Counted from the first letter of the stretch, positions 1 through 6,445 are shown. The stretch is DNA of 10,761 bases from an uncultured Selenomonadales bacterium (GCA_937910665.1 CALEPR010000003.1:1-10761); one strand, 5' to 3'. Numbers and translations are program-made. Notes: generated from the sequence alone by a model not told the origin.

Positions 1-39
1 AACATTTGTTTCAAAAATTTTATACACTTTGCTCGAAAG

Positions 40-83
40 AAAAAGTCTGCGAAAACAATGTCAATTTTGGGTACAGACTTTTT
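40..83. terminator. Hairpin downstream of the partition cassette, possible bidirectional terminator
   Basis: AAAAAGTCTG at 40-49 is the exact inverse complement of CAGACTTTTT at 74-83, leaving a 24-base loop. On the minus strand the stem is followed by TTTTTCTTTC-like sequence, so it could end transcripts from the ParA/RHH operon. The plus-strand arm runs into seven T. The stem holds few GC pairs and the loop is long, so terminator strength is uncertain. Bases 1-39 show nothing else that I recognise. Confidence 0.45.
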
Positions 84-105
84 TTCACAGCCTCTTTTAA
101 TACTG

Positions 106-141
106 ATAGTAGTAAAGTATTATTTTCATATGTTACTACTT
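106..141. promoter_or_regulatory. TAGTA-type inverted repeat downstream of the RHH gene, candidate partition site half
   Basis: AGTAGTAA at 108-115 and TTACTACT at 133-140 form a perfect 8-bp inverted repeat with 17 bases between them. Overlapping it, TAGTAAAGTATT at 110-121 recurs exactly at 1256-1267, upstream of parA on the other side of the cassette. Short repeated words flanking a parA/RHH pair are typical of partition centromeres bound by the RHH protein. That is inference here: no binding is shown, and AT-rich DNA produces such words by chance more easily. Confidence 0.4.
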
Positions 142-163
142 TCGCATCTTGCTACTTTTTTTA

Positions 164-466
164 TTACTGCAGGGCGTTGAATTTATCAATCAAATTTTTT
201 ACTTCCGGCTTATTCAAATATTCCCGCACAGCGAATTGAATTGCCTGACTGGTATTTAATCTCTGAATGCTTGCCGCCTTTTGTAAATCGTCAAGCGTAT
301 CTTCAGGAAGGGAAATGGAAAGTTTTTTTGAATGAATTTTTTTCCGTTCATGCTCCTCTTGAGTCATTGTTCCTGTGATGCCGCCAAAGTTAAAATCATC
401 ACTGTTGGTGGACATTTGGGTTAATTCGTTGTCATCGGCGAGTGACGGTAAAATTTTTTTAGCCAT
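164..466 (-). CDS. Ribbon-helix-helix DNA-binding protein, probable partition partner of ParA
   Basis: This 100-residue protein probably binds the partition site and represses the cassette promoter, as ParG or omega-type proteins do in type Ib partition systems. Residues 1-45 are polar and look flexible. Residues about 47-84 fit a ribbon-helix-helix fold: a beta strand with alternating residues (KKLSISLPED), a first helix (about 55-68), a turn with NTSQ, and a second helix ending in REYL. The ATG at 464-466 directly abuts the TAA stop of the ATPase gene (467-469), so the two are co-transcribed and probably translationally coupled. The flexible N-terminal arm is the part that stimulates the ATPase in ParG-like proteins. 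A CopG-like antitoxin is an alternative, but no toxin gene is adjacent. Family confidence is high; the partition role is inferred from the neighbour. Confidence 0.82.
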   Translation of the reverse strand: MAKKILPSLADDNELTQMSTNSDDFNFGGITGTMTQEEHERKKIHSKKLSISLPEDTLDDLQKAASIQRLNTSQAIQFAVREYLNKPEVKNLIDKFNALQ

Positions 467-1219
467 TTATTTAGCCTCCAGTTCATCGATAATTGCATCA
501 TAATCTTTAACGGCATTACAGGTTGGTGCATAAGAATAAATATCTTCATGCAACAGCTGAGATTCTCTCAATGCAACACATTCTCTGATTTCGGTCGTGA
601 AAACTTTTGTGTTGAAAGCCGCTGCCATTTTCATCAAGTCTGCCTTTATCGTCTTATTGATATTTGTGCGATTATTGTAGCGAACAATCAAAATTCCGGC
701 GACTTTCAAATCTCTGTTACAATATTTGCGATTGGTAGCTATGGCTTGCCAAAGTTGTTTTATCCCTTCGTAGCTGTACATATCAGCTTGAGTCGGAATA
801 ATAACTTCATCGGCAGCTGTCAATGCGTTTATTGTTAAAACTTCCAATGAGGGGGGCGTATCCAACAAAATAAAATCATAATTCGGTACGATTGATTCAA
901 GCGTTTCTTTAAGTCGAAACTCCTTGCCTGTTTGATTTAACACCACATCAATGGCATTGAGTGATTCGACGGCGGGAATAATATCTCCCATTTTTGTTTG
1001 TTGTACGGCTTTGTCTGCGGAAATTTTGAGCGTGAGCAGATTAAGAATATTTGCAACAGATTTTTCGGTCTGTAATGTGTTTGAAAGGTTGCACTGTGAA
1101 TCAAGGTCTACAAACAAAACTTTTTTGCCGCGTTTCATTAAACCTGCACCGATTGCAAGTGCAGATGTCGTTTTGGCTACGCCGCCTTTTTTGTTGCAAA
1201 AAGCAAAAATTTTAGCCAT
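467..1219 (-). CDS. parA: ParA-family partition ATPase (type Ib-like)
   Basis: This 250-residue protein of the ParA/MinD/Soj superfamily uses ATP-dependent nonspecific DNA binding to move plasmid or chromosomal cargo over the nucleoid. The deviant Walker A box KKGGVAKTT lies at residues 10-18 with signature lysine K11 and P-loop lysine K16. Switch I is VDLDSQ (37-42) and Walker B is DFILLDTPPS (115-124). There is no N-terminal helix-turn-helix extension, which separates it from type Ia plasmid ParA and fits type Ib proteins of 200-250 residues. A strong ribosome binding site, AAGGAGGG (1226-1233), sits 6 bases before the ATG. The partner is the adjacent RHH protein rather than a classical ParB. 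The promoter at 1284-1312 is covered by a palindrome, suggesting autoregulation. The family is certain; plasmid origin is inference, since integrative elements also carry such cassettes. Confidence 0.93.
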   Translation of the reverse strand: MAKIFAFCNKKGGVAKTTSALAIGAGLMKRGKKVLFVDLDSQCNLSNTLQTEKSVANILNLLTLKISADKAVQQTKMGDIIPAVESLNAIDVVLNQTGKEFRLKETLESIVPNYDFILLDTPPSLEVLTINALTAADEVIIPTQADMYSYEGIKQLWQAIATNRKYCNRDLKVAGILIVRYNNRTNINKTIKADLMKMAAAFNTKVFTTEIRECVALRESQLLHEDIYSYAPTCNAVKDYDAIIDELEAK

Positions 1220-1235
1220 GAAATTCCCTCCTTAA

Positions 1236-1300
1236 TTGGTAGTATTTTCCTACAATAGTAAAGTATTCAAGTAGGATGGTAGTAGTATACTACCGAGTTA
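1236..1300. promoter_or_regulatory. Repeat-rich operator / candidate centromere upstream of parA
   Basis: This stretch is dense in TAGTA-type words: GGTAGTA at 1238-1244, TAGTAAAGTATT at 1256-1267 (also at 110-121), and the perfect 12-bp palindrome GTAGTATACTAC at 1282-1293. TCCTAC (1247-1252) and GTAGGA (1271-1276) form a further inverted repeat around the middle word. The palindrome overlaps the -10 box of the parA promoter and the remaining repeats lie in the leader. Binding of the RHH protein here would repress transcription and could also serve segregation. Confidence 0.6.
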
Positions 1301-1312
1301 TATAAAAATCAA
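1284..1312 (-). promoter_or_regulatory. Sigma-70-type promoter of the parA/RHH operon
   Basis: On the minus strand TTGATT (1307-1312) and TATACT (1284-1289) are separated by exactly 17 bases, close to consensus in both boxes. Transcription would start near 1277, giving a leader of about 57 bases before the parA ATG. The -10 box sits inside the 12-bp palindrome at 1282-1293, so a protein bound there would block polymerase. Confidence 0.65.
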
Positions 1313-1313
1313 C

Positions 1314-1346
1314 AAAAAAATACACCTGTTTCAAAAGGTTCAGGTG
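1314..1346 (-). terminator. Rho-independent terminator of the DUF3102 gene
   Basis: CACCTG (1323-1328) and CAGGTG (1341-1346) form a 6-bp stem with a 12-base loop. On the minus strand the stem is followed by TA and seven T (1314-1320). It begins 11 bases after the TAA of the DUF3102 gene and ends just before the parA -35 box, insulating the two minus-strand units. Confidence 0.65.
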
Positions 1347-1356
1347 AAAATGTATT

Positions 1357-1995
1357 TTAACGGTTGATATATCTCATTATAGATTGCGAGATTCTCAAAA
1401 GATTTGTTGCATATTGCGAGATAGTATCGGGATTATTTTCGGCGTATTTTTTTACTACATTTTTGAAATATTCCGTTTCGGAAAGTTCGTTGCTTAAATT
1501 GAAGATTTGATTCAATTTTTGGAGGTCTTCATCACTGATTTCAGGTTCATTTTCTTGCATAGGTTCAGATTTTTTCCGCACAGTTTTTCTATCATCACGC
1601 CACTTTTTTACTTCTTCGCGAAGAGTTCTTGCTGACATATTTTCAACGGGCGTACCTTCTGCCGCTTTACTTTCAAAAAATTCTTCTGTATCCCCTGCTT
1701 TCAATGCAAGAAGTTCAAACATTTGTGAAGAATTCAAATTAGACGACGCCGTCCAATTTCCAAAACGCTCCGCGCATTTCATGAAACGGTCTGCGGTGCG
1801 TATGGTAAAGTCGATATTGTCAGCAAGCCATTTTCCCCATTCACCGTGATTAACTTGCTTTTTTGCTTGAATAAGAAGTCTGCCGATTTCAATGATATTT
1901 TCTCGTGTTTGGTTAAGATATCGTTTGATTTCGGCAACAAGTTCTTCAGGAGTTGGAGATGGATTTTCAATGATGATCATTTCATTATCCGACAT
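1357..1995 (-). CDS. DUF3102 family protein
   Basis: This is a 212-residue soluble protein of unknown biochemical function. The N-terminal half matches the DUF3102 pattern: a helix with LNQTRENIIEIGRLLIQAKK, then the hallmark HGEWGKWLADN and TADRFMKCAERF. The second half is charged and partly coiled (EEVKKWRDDRKTVRKKSE, then an acidic linker) and ends in a helical tail. DUF3102 proteins are common on plasmids, phages and integrative elements, often near partition genes, which fits the ParA cassette downstream. The start is the ATG at 1993-1995, because TTGGAGGTAA provides a GGAGG 8 bases upstream; an in-frame ATG at 2026-2028 has no such site and overlaps the -10 box. It has its own promoter and terminator. 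The family assignment rests on motif recall; a DNA-binding or regulatory role is speculation. Confidence 0.8.
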   Translation of the reverse strand: MSDNEMIIIENPSPTPEELVAEIKRYLNQTRENIIEIGRLLIQAKKQVNHGEWGKWLADNIDFTIRTADRFMKCAERFGNWTASSNLNSSQMFELLALKAGDTEEFFESKAAEGTPVENMSARTLREEVKKWRDDRKTVRKKSEPMQENEPEISDEDLQKLNQIFNLSNELSETEYFKNVVKKYAENNPDTISQYATNLLRISQSIMRYINR

Positions 1996-2026
1996 AATTA
2001 TTACCTCCAAAATTTTATTTGAAAGC

Positions 2027-2055
2027 AATATATAAAATTTTTTCTATATTGGCAA
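2027..2055 (-). promoter_or_regulatory. Sigma-70-type promoter of the DUF3102 gene
   Basis: On the minus strand TTGCCA (2050-2055) and TATATT (2027-2032) are separated by 17 bases. Transcription would begin near 2020, about 25 bases before the chosen ATG at 1995. This supports the shorter start over the ATG at 2028, which would lie inside the -10 box. The promoter is back-to-back with that of the exonuclease/reverse transcriptase unit. Confidence 0.6.
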
Positions 2056-2074
2056 GTAAAAGTTTTGTCGATTG

Positions 2075-2083
2075 TGGTATTAT
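2075..2083 (+). promoter_or_regulatory. Extended -10 promoter of the nuclease/reverse transcriptase unit
   Basis: TGG followed by TATTAT (2078-2083) matches an extended -10 element (TGn-TATAAT type). No convincing -35 box lies 17 bases upstream, which such promoters can tolerate. Transcription would start near 2090, leaving a leader of only about 24 bases. An upstream structured RNA that could serve as a template therefore has no room in this leader. Confidence 0.4.
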
Positions 2084-2113
2084 ATGTCCACAGAAAGGAA
2101 CTGAACGCAAAGA

Positions 2114-2854
2114 ATGAGAATAGTTTCATGGAATTTAAACGGTTTACCTGCTACACTCGACAATGGTTGTTTTGAGGCAATAGAAATATTGAGACCGAAT
2201 ATTTTGTGTTTGCAGGAAATTCGCACGGACAAAGAGCCGACTGTCATAAAAAATTTTCGGCACATTTGGAATCATGCCAAGCAATCAAATTATTCCGGCA
2301 CAGCAACGATAACTCACTATAAGCCGCGTTCCGTCAACAAAGGTTTTGGCGATTTGGAAGGTAGAATTATTACGACGGAGTTTGAAAAAATTTTTGTTGT
2401 TAATGTATATTTTCCAAACTCGCAGTCAAATTTGAAAAGGCGTGAGTACAGATTGCGGTGGGACGACGAATTTCATGACTATATTTGTTCGATGTCGAGC
2501 CGGAAACCTATAATAATTTGTGGTGATTTTAATGTTACTCGTTCTCCGCTGGATATTTTTAAATCAAATGAACGTATGCAACTCAAAGAACAAGGTTACT
2601 TGACAGATGAACGTGCAAATTTGGAAAATTTACTTGATGAAGGTTTTTGTGATGTTTTTCGTGAGTTGAATCCGACTGAGAGAAGTTATACTTGGTGGTC
2701 AAATCGAATGAATCAACGCGAAATAAATCACGGTTGGCGGCTGGATTATTTTTTGATTTCGGAAGAGTTGATGTCAAAAGTTATTTCAATGGAACACTTG
2801 ACAGAAATTGAAGGTTCAGACCATTGTCCGATAATGTTGGAGTTGAAAATATGA
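2114..2854 (+). CDS. xth: Exonuclease III / AP endonuclease family protein (EEP fold)
   Basis: This 246-residue protein belongs to the Mg-dependent ExoIII/APE1 branch of the endonuclease/exonuclease/phosphatase family. Members cleave 5' of abasic sites and remove nucleotides or blocks from 3' ends. The family motifs appear in order: SWNLNG (N7), LCLQEIR (metal ligand E35), YSGTAT, VNVYFPNSQ, GDFNV (D138, N140), SYTWWS, WRLDYFLIS and GSDHCPI (D236, H237). All catalytic residues appear intact. At 246 residues it is slightly shorter than E. coli ExoIII (268). The start is ATG 2114 because SWNLNG must lie near the N-terminus; AAGGAA (2095-2100) is 13 bases upstream, an unusually long spacing, so initiation may be weak. 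The stop overlaps the reverse transcriptase start as ATGA. A stand-alone repair enzyme would not need this coupling, so it probably processes nucleic acid for the reverse transcriptase. That role is inferred. Confidence 0.9.
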   Translation: MRIVSWNLNGLPATLDNGCFEAIEILRPNILCLQEIRTDKEPTVIKNFRHIWNHAKQSNYSGTATITHYKPRSVNKGFGDLEGRIITTEFEKIFVVNVYFPNSQSNLKRREYRLRWDDEFHDYICSMSSRKPIIICGDFNVTRSPLDIFKSNERMQLKEQGYLTDERANLENLLDEGFCDVFRELNPTERSYTWWSNRMNQREINHGWRLDYFLISEELMSKVISMEHLTEIEGSDHCPIMLELKI

Positions 2855-4899
2855 CGGACGAGACAACGCTTTTGCAAATTAAATGGGAGTTTTTTGATTG
2901 GGCGCAGGCAGAGAAAGATTTAGCGGCAGAACAGGAAAAATTAAGCCATGCTGCCACACAGAAAAATTTTTCACTCGTCAGGAAATTGCAAAGAAAAATT
3001 GTTCAGAAATTTGAAAACAGATGTTTGGCGGTTCGCCATGTGAGTAATTCAAATTCTGCAGTGGGAGTGGACGGTGTAAAATGGACGACATCACTTGAAA
3101 AAATTCAGGCAGCAATAAAACTCGGTGAACAAGAATATCATGCGTCACCGATGCGTGTTATAAAATTTTGCTCGAAGAATAACGGCAAGATTCGACGCGG
3201 ACATTTGCTGACATATTTCGATAGAGCGATGAGTGTTTTGCACGGATACGCCCTTTTGCCTGTTCTGGAAGCGACGGGCGATAAAAAATCTTTTGGCTTT
3301 CGCCCCGAGAGGTCTACGCAAGACGCTCATTCTTGTGTTTTGGAAGGCTTAAAAGGAAACCATGCACCGCGTTGGGTAGTTTGTGCCGACGTTAAAGCGT
3401 TTTACTCTTCGATTCATCACGCTTGGCTTTTGGAACACGCACCGATGGACAGAAAAATTCTTGCCGAATTTCTTAATGCGGGAATAGTTTTTGCCGGAGA
3501 GTTATTTCCTTCAGGTGAATATGGAATTTCGGAAGGCAGTAATTTGTCGCCATACTTGGGCAATTTCGTTTTGGACGGTATGCAGAGCGCGATTTATCGC
3601 GGCTTGAAAGATTTTCGCAAAGTTGATGATTACGCTGACGGCAATATGATTCGTTTTGCTGATGATGTGATTGTTACAGTTAGAAGTCAGGCGGCGGGTG
3701 AAAAGGTGATAGAAATTTTGAAAGATTTTTTGAGCGTACGCGGTTTGCAGCTGTCGCCGGAAAAAACGAAAATTGTTCACGTTTCTGAAGGATTTACATT
3801 TTTGTCGCGCAGTTACATTCGCAGGGATGGATTGATTTTTTCATATCCTGCGGAGAGGGCAGTTGAAAAATTCATTTCGGAATTGAAGGAGTATGTCGAA
3901 AACAGCGTTCTTTCGCAAAGAAAATTGATTTTATCGTTGAATAAAAAATTACAGGGTTGGGCAACTTATTATCGGAGTACCGATGCGCTGGAAGCATTTA
4001 AAAAAGTTGATATTGCCTTGCAAACTGTACTTTTGGAAAAGACGCGAGAACTTTATCCGAAGTTGCCGCTTGAAAAATTGAAACACCGATTTTGGTATGA
4101 AGAACACGACGGCAGATATTCTTATGCTCTGCCCGACAATAAATCAATCAAGCTGATTCGATTGGAGGATACGGTTTTGCTTGTCCCGCATAAAGCCAAA
4201 ATCGGTTTTAATCCTTTTGTTGATAAAAACTATGTGGAGTATAAATCGCAGAACCGCGAAATTCAAAATGTGACGGGAAAATATAAAGCCGTATGGGAAC
4301 GTCAGGGTGGTAAATGCCATTATTGCGGAAGACCGATTTTGAATGACCAGTCACGAGCGGTTGTGGCTAAAGATTTAACAAAATCTGCGACAACAAAAAA
4401 TTTAGCGTATGTGCATAAAATTTGTGCAACACATTCTTATGACGAAGTTTGGATTGACGAAGAAAATTTTTATAGAGATTATGATGTGCTTGAAAGCCTT
4501 GAAAATCTTTTGTCCGACAATAAAAAAATTTCCAAGCAGAAAACTTGGAAATATCGCCCTTTGACGGAGTATTTTGAAGGACTTGAAAAATATTCTGTCA
4601 CATTGGACATTGACGAGATTGAAGAAATTCTCGGATTCAAATTGCCGAAAGCGTCGCGTTTTTCTTCATTTTGGTATCGCAAGGAAAATTATCGAAGCAT
4701 ATCGTCAACTTGGACTTCAGCGGGTTATGCGATTCGTCGGATAGACCTTGATAAGCGGCGAATAACATTTTGTAAATTTGAAGATGGTGTAGGGAGATTG
4801 GAGATTCCGTCCGAGTTAACCGAAAAGAAACTGCCTGAAGATGCAATTTTTGAGTTGGAGAGTTTTTTTGAGTACATTGTCAAGAAATATGGACTGTAA
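2851..4899 (+). CDS. Group II intron-type reverse transcriptase with X, degenerate HNH and DUF7662-like domains
   Basis: This 682-residue protein synthesises DNA from an unknown template. The RT0-like N-terminus (LVRKLQRKIV) and VGVDGVKW are group II-like. Next come SFGFRPERSTQDAH (RT2), CADVKAFYSSIHH (RT3, catalytic D180), ISEGSNLSPYLGN (RT4, residues 226-238), RFADDVIV (RT5, catalytic D271/D272), LQLSPEKTKIVHV (RT6) and FTFLSRSYIRR (RT7). A maturase-like X region follows (LNKKLQGWATYYR). C489/C492 with H522, C525 and H528 outline an HNH-type zinc site, but the usual catalytic His pair is replaced (VVAKDL). Residues about 567-643 (KYRPLTEYFEGLE, DEIEEILGFKLPKASRF, TSAGYAIRRIDL) resemble DUF7662. 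The start is ATG 2851, overlapping the upstream stop as ATGA, with GGAG at 2839-2842; an earlier in-frame ATG at 2824 is less likely. There is no intron RNA room downstream. It is probably a domesticated, free-standing RT. Defence, repair and retroelement roles all remain open. Confidence 0.9.
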   Translation: MTDETTLLQIKWEFFDWAQAEKDLAAEQEKLSHAATQKNFSLVRKLQRKIVQKFENRCLAVRHVSNSNSAVGVDGVKWTTSLEKIQAAIKLGEQEYHASPMRVIKFCSKNNGKIRRGHLLTYFDRAMSVLHGYALLPVLEATGDKKSFGFRPERSTQDAHSCVLEGLKGNHAPRWVVCADVKAFYSSIHHAWLLEHAPMDRKILAEFLNAGIVFAGELFPSGEYGISEGSNLSPYLGNFVLDGMQSAIYRGLKDFRKVDDYADGNMIRFADDVIVTVRSQAAGEKVIEILKDFLSVRGLQLSPEKTKIVHVSEGFTFLSRSYIRRDGLIFSYPAERAVEKFISELKEYVENSVLSQRKLILSLNKKLQGWATYYRSTDALEAFKKVDIALQTVLLEKTRELYPKLPLEKLKHRFWYEEHDGRYSYALPDNKSIKLIRLEDTVLLVPHKAKIGFNPFVDKNYVEYKSQNREIQNVTGKYKAVWERQGGKCHYCGRPILNDQSRAVVAKDLTKSATTKNLAYVHKICATHSYDEVWIDEENFYRDYDVLESLENLLSDNKKISKQKTWKYRPLTEYFEGLEKYSVTLDIDEIEEILGFKLPKASRFSSFWYRKENYRSISSTWTSAGYAIRRIDLDKRRITFCKFEDGVGRLEIPSELTEKKLPEDAIFELESFFEYIVKKYGL

Positions 4900-4916
4900 C
4901 CTTTTTATCAAAGAAA

Positions 4917-5804
4917 TCAACCATCTACAAAATTTTTGGATTTTTTTGTTTTTCTGCCAAGTGGTTGTATATTTAGTTCAATTAGGATTTCGTTGCATTT
5001 GTCTATTGAATACCCATTGAAATTCGTTAATATGAACTTATATGCAAAATCCGTATTATTGTGTTCATCGTAGCATAAACCGGACAATTGTAATGCATTT
5101 TCTGTTTCACTTATTGTTAACCCAAGCCCCACAGCCATCGCGGTATAGGATTTTATATCAAATTTATGATTATTTTTCAATCTTGAATAATCGATGGGAT
5201 TTAATAAAGTTTTTTCTTGAAAAATTCTCGTATTCCAATTTTGTAGTTCCATGTATCTCCACATTTTTTGTGAAGTAGTTTCATCCATAGCTTGGATGCG
5301 ATTAAATTCGCAAAAAAATTTAGATTTAATTTGGGCTAATGCAGTGTTGTATAATTCCGCATTTTGCGGGATATTTGCATTAAATGTAGAAACTTGTTTG
5401 TAATTGTTTAAATTACTACGAAGCAGATATTTTTCAGAAACAAAATCTGAATTTAATTTCAATAACTTGTAAGAAAATTTTAATGTACATTCATGCAGGT
5501 GACTTTTAGCATAATCGGTAAGAAAATAAGCATCGTTTTTTAATATGACATATTTTTCATTTCTTAAAGTAAAGTAATTTTCGGCGTAACAAAACGCTCC
5601 CGTATCAAGAATTTCACGCAAGGAAACATTTCGGACATATAACTCAAAAGCATCTTTGATAGAAACTATGCCGTTGTCCTTTTTTGCTGACGTGTAAAAA
5701 TTAAGTGGTCGAGGACGTATAATTGTGGATTCTGCAGAATACAATTTATAAGTTCTATGATAGCCCAATTCAGAGATGCGAATGGCAGCAGATTGCCTTG
5801 AAAC
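4917..5804 (-). pseudogene. C-terminal part of the ImmA/IrrE-type protein, cut off by an in-frame TAA
   Basis: This stretch stays in the same reading frame as the metallopeptidase gene at 5805-6434 and is separated from it only by the TAA at 5805-5807. Read through, it begins VSRQSAAIRISELGYHRTYK, a helix-turn-helix-like segment normally continuous with the peptidase in ImmA/IrrE proteins of about 500 residues. The remainder has an uncharacterised middle and a helical C-terminus (about the last 90 residues, with DIKSYTAMAVGLGLTISE and FILTNFNGYSIDKCNEIL) resembling the regulator-like tail of this family. The only independent start is TTG at 5766-5768, giving 283 residues, with no ribosome binding site that I can see. 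The second half has stayed open for 295 codons, so the mutation is recent, the fragment is expressed by readthrough or reinitiation, or the stop is a sequencing error. Confidence 0.7.
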
Positions 5805-6434
5805 TTAATAAATTTCGGATACTTTCACTATCAATTTCTTTAGAGCTTCATCTGTAATGTCTTCAGGGGATAGTTCGCCAAAATATTTGTCAATGAGCAT
5901 ATTTACTGTACATTTGGGCATCAATAACTTTGGAGCGATAGTTCTTGCTTGATATTCCATTTTTTCCACATCTGACATTTGCTCGTAATTTCTGTTTGAA
6001 AGCAATGCAGAAAGACAACGAAATCCCAAAGATGTTTTTGTTGAATATTTGTTTTTATATCTGAAATATAGACGGTGTTTATAATGATGATAGCATTCAT
6101 GGGCTAAAGTATTATTCAGGCGTCCGCGATTGACAATATTCGCATCTAAAAAAATAGTAGGAAAACTTACCTCGTAACCGACATATGCTTTGGTCTCCCA
6201 ATCATAAACATCTACTACTCCTGCACCAAAAATTATGGCACCTTGTACGCTTTCATCATTGGAAAGGCTTTCGCTTTCAATAATATCAAGGTTCATTTTG
6301 TTTTTGGCAATATCCCAAATCGGTGTTTTTTGAGGGCTGTTAAGAACATCAGGACAATAGTTTTTCAAGAATTCTTCTGATTCAATTTCAAAATCATCAA
6401 TGTAACTCAAAAAAGGATTTTTGGCATTTTCCAT
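5805..6434 (-). CDS. ImmA/IrrE-type zinc metallopeptidase (N-terminal part, ends at a premature stop)
   Basis: This 209-residue protein carries the ImmA/IrrE peptidase domain (DUF955), whose members cleave XRE-type repressors or related regulators. The HExxH motif is LAHECYHH (H112, E113, H116), and MEYQARTIAPKLLMP supplies the likely third zinc ligand E160, as is typical of the family. The catalytic domain is complete. The reading frame stops at TAA 5805-5807 just after VSEIY, exactly where the family continues into a helix-turn-helix, and the missing part lies in frame downstream (4917-5804). The start is ATG 6432-6434 with AGAGGA at 6443-6448 upstream. It begins 11 bases after the hsdR stop, so it is the last gene of the restriction operon. 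It may regulate the operon or respond to stress, which is inferred from family behaviour. Whether the truncated enzyme still finds its target is unclear. Confidence 0.82.
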   Translation of the reverse strand: MENAKNPFLSYIDDFEIESEEFLKNYCPDVLNSPQKTPIWDIAKNKMNLDIIESESLSNDESVQGAIIFGAGVVDVYDWETKAYVGYEVSFPTIFLDANIVNRGRLNNTLAHECYHHYKHRLYFRYKNKYSTKTSLGFRCLSALLSNRNYEQMSDVEKMEYQARTIAPKLLMPKCTVNMLIDKYFGELSPEDITDEALKKLIVKVSEIY

Positions 6435-6445
6435 TTACGTATCCT

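Noticed and set aside
6..239. 77-codon plus-strand open frame at the left edge
   Set aside because: It overlaps the 3' end of the RHH gene and runs across the hairpin and repeat region; the composition is that of AT-rich noncoding DNA.
164..466. CopG-type antitoxin of a toxin-antitoxin pair
   Set aside because: The fold fits, but the adjoining partner is a ParA ATPase and no toxin-sized gene is adjacent, so a partition role is the better reading.
2114..4899. Retron or diversity-generating retroelement
   Set aside because: The RT has group II features (RT0-like N-terminus, X region, HNH). No msr/msd-like RNA fits the roughly 24-base leader, and I saw no template/variable repeat pair near the gene.
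5805..6434. Stop codon reassignment explaining the split metallopeptidase
   Set aside because: TAA closes the ParA, RHH, DUF3102 and RT frames at sensible family ends, so it works as a normal stop in this genome.
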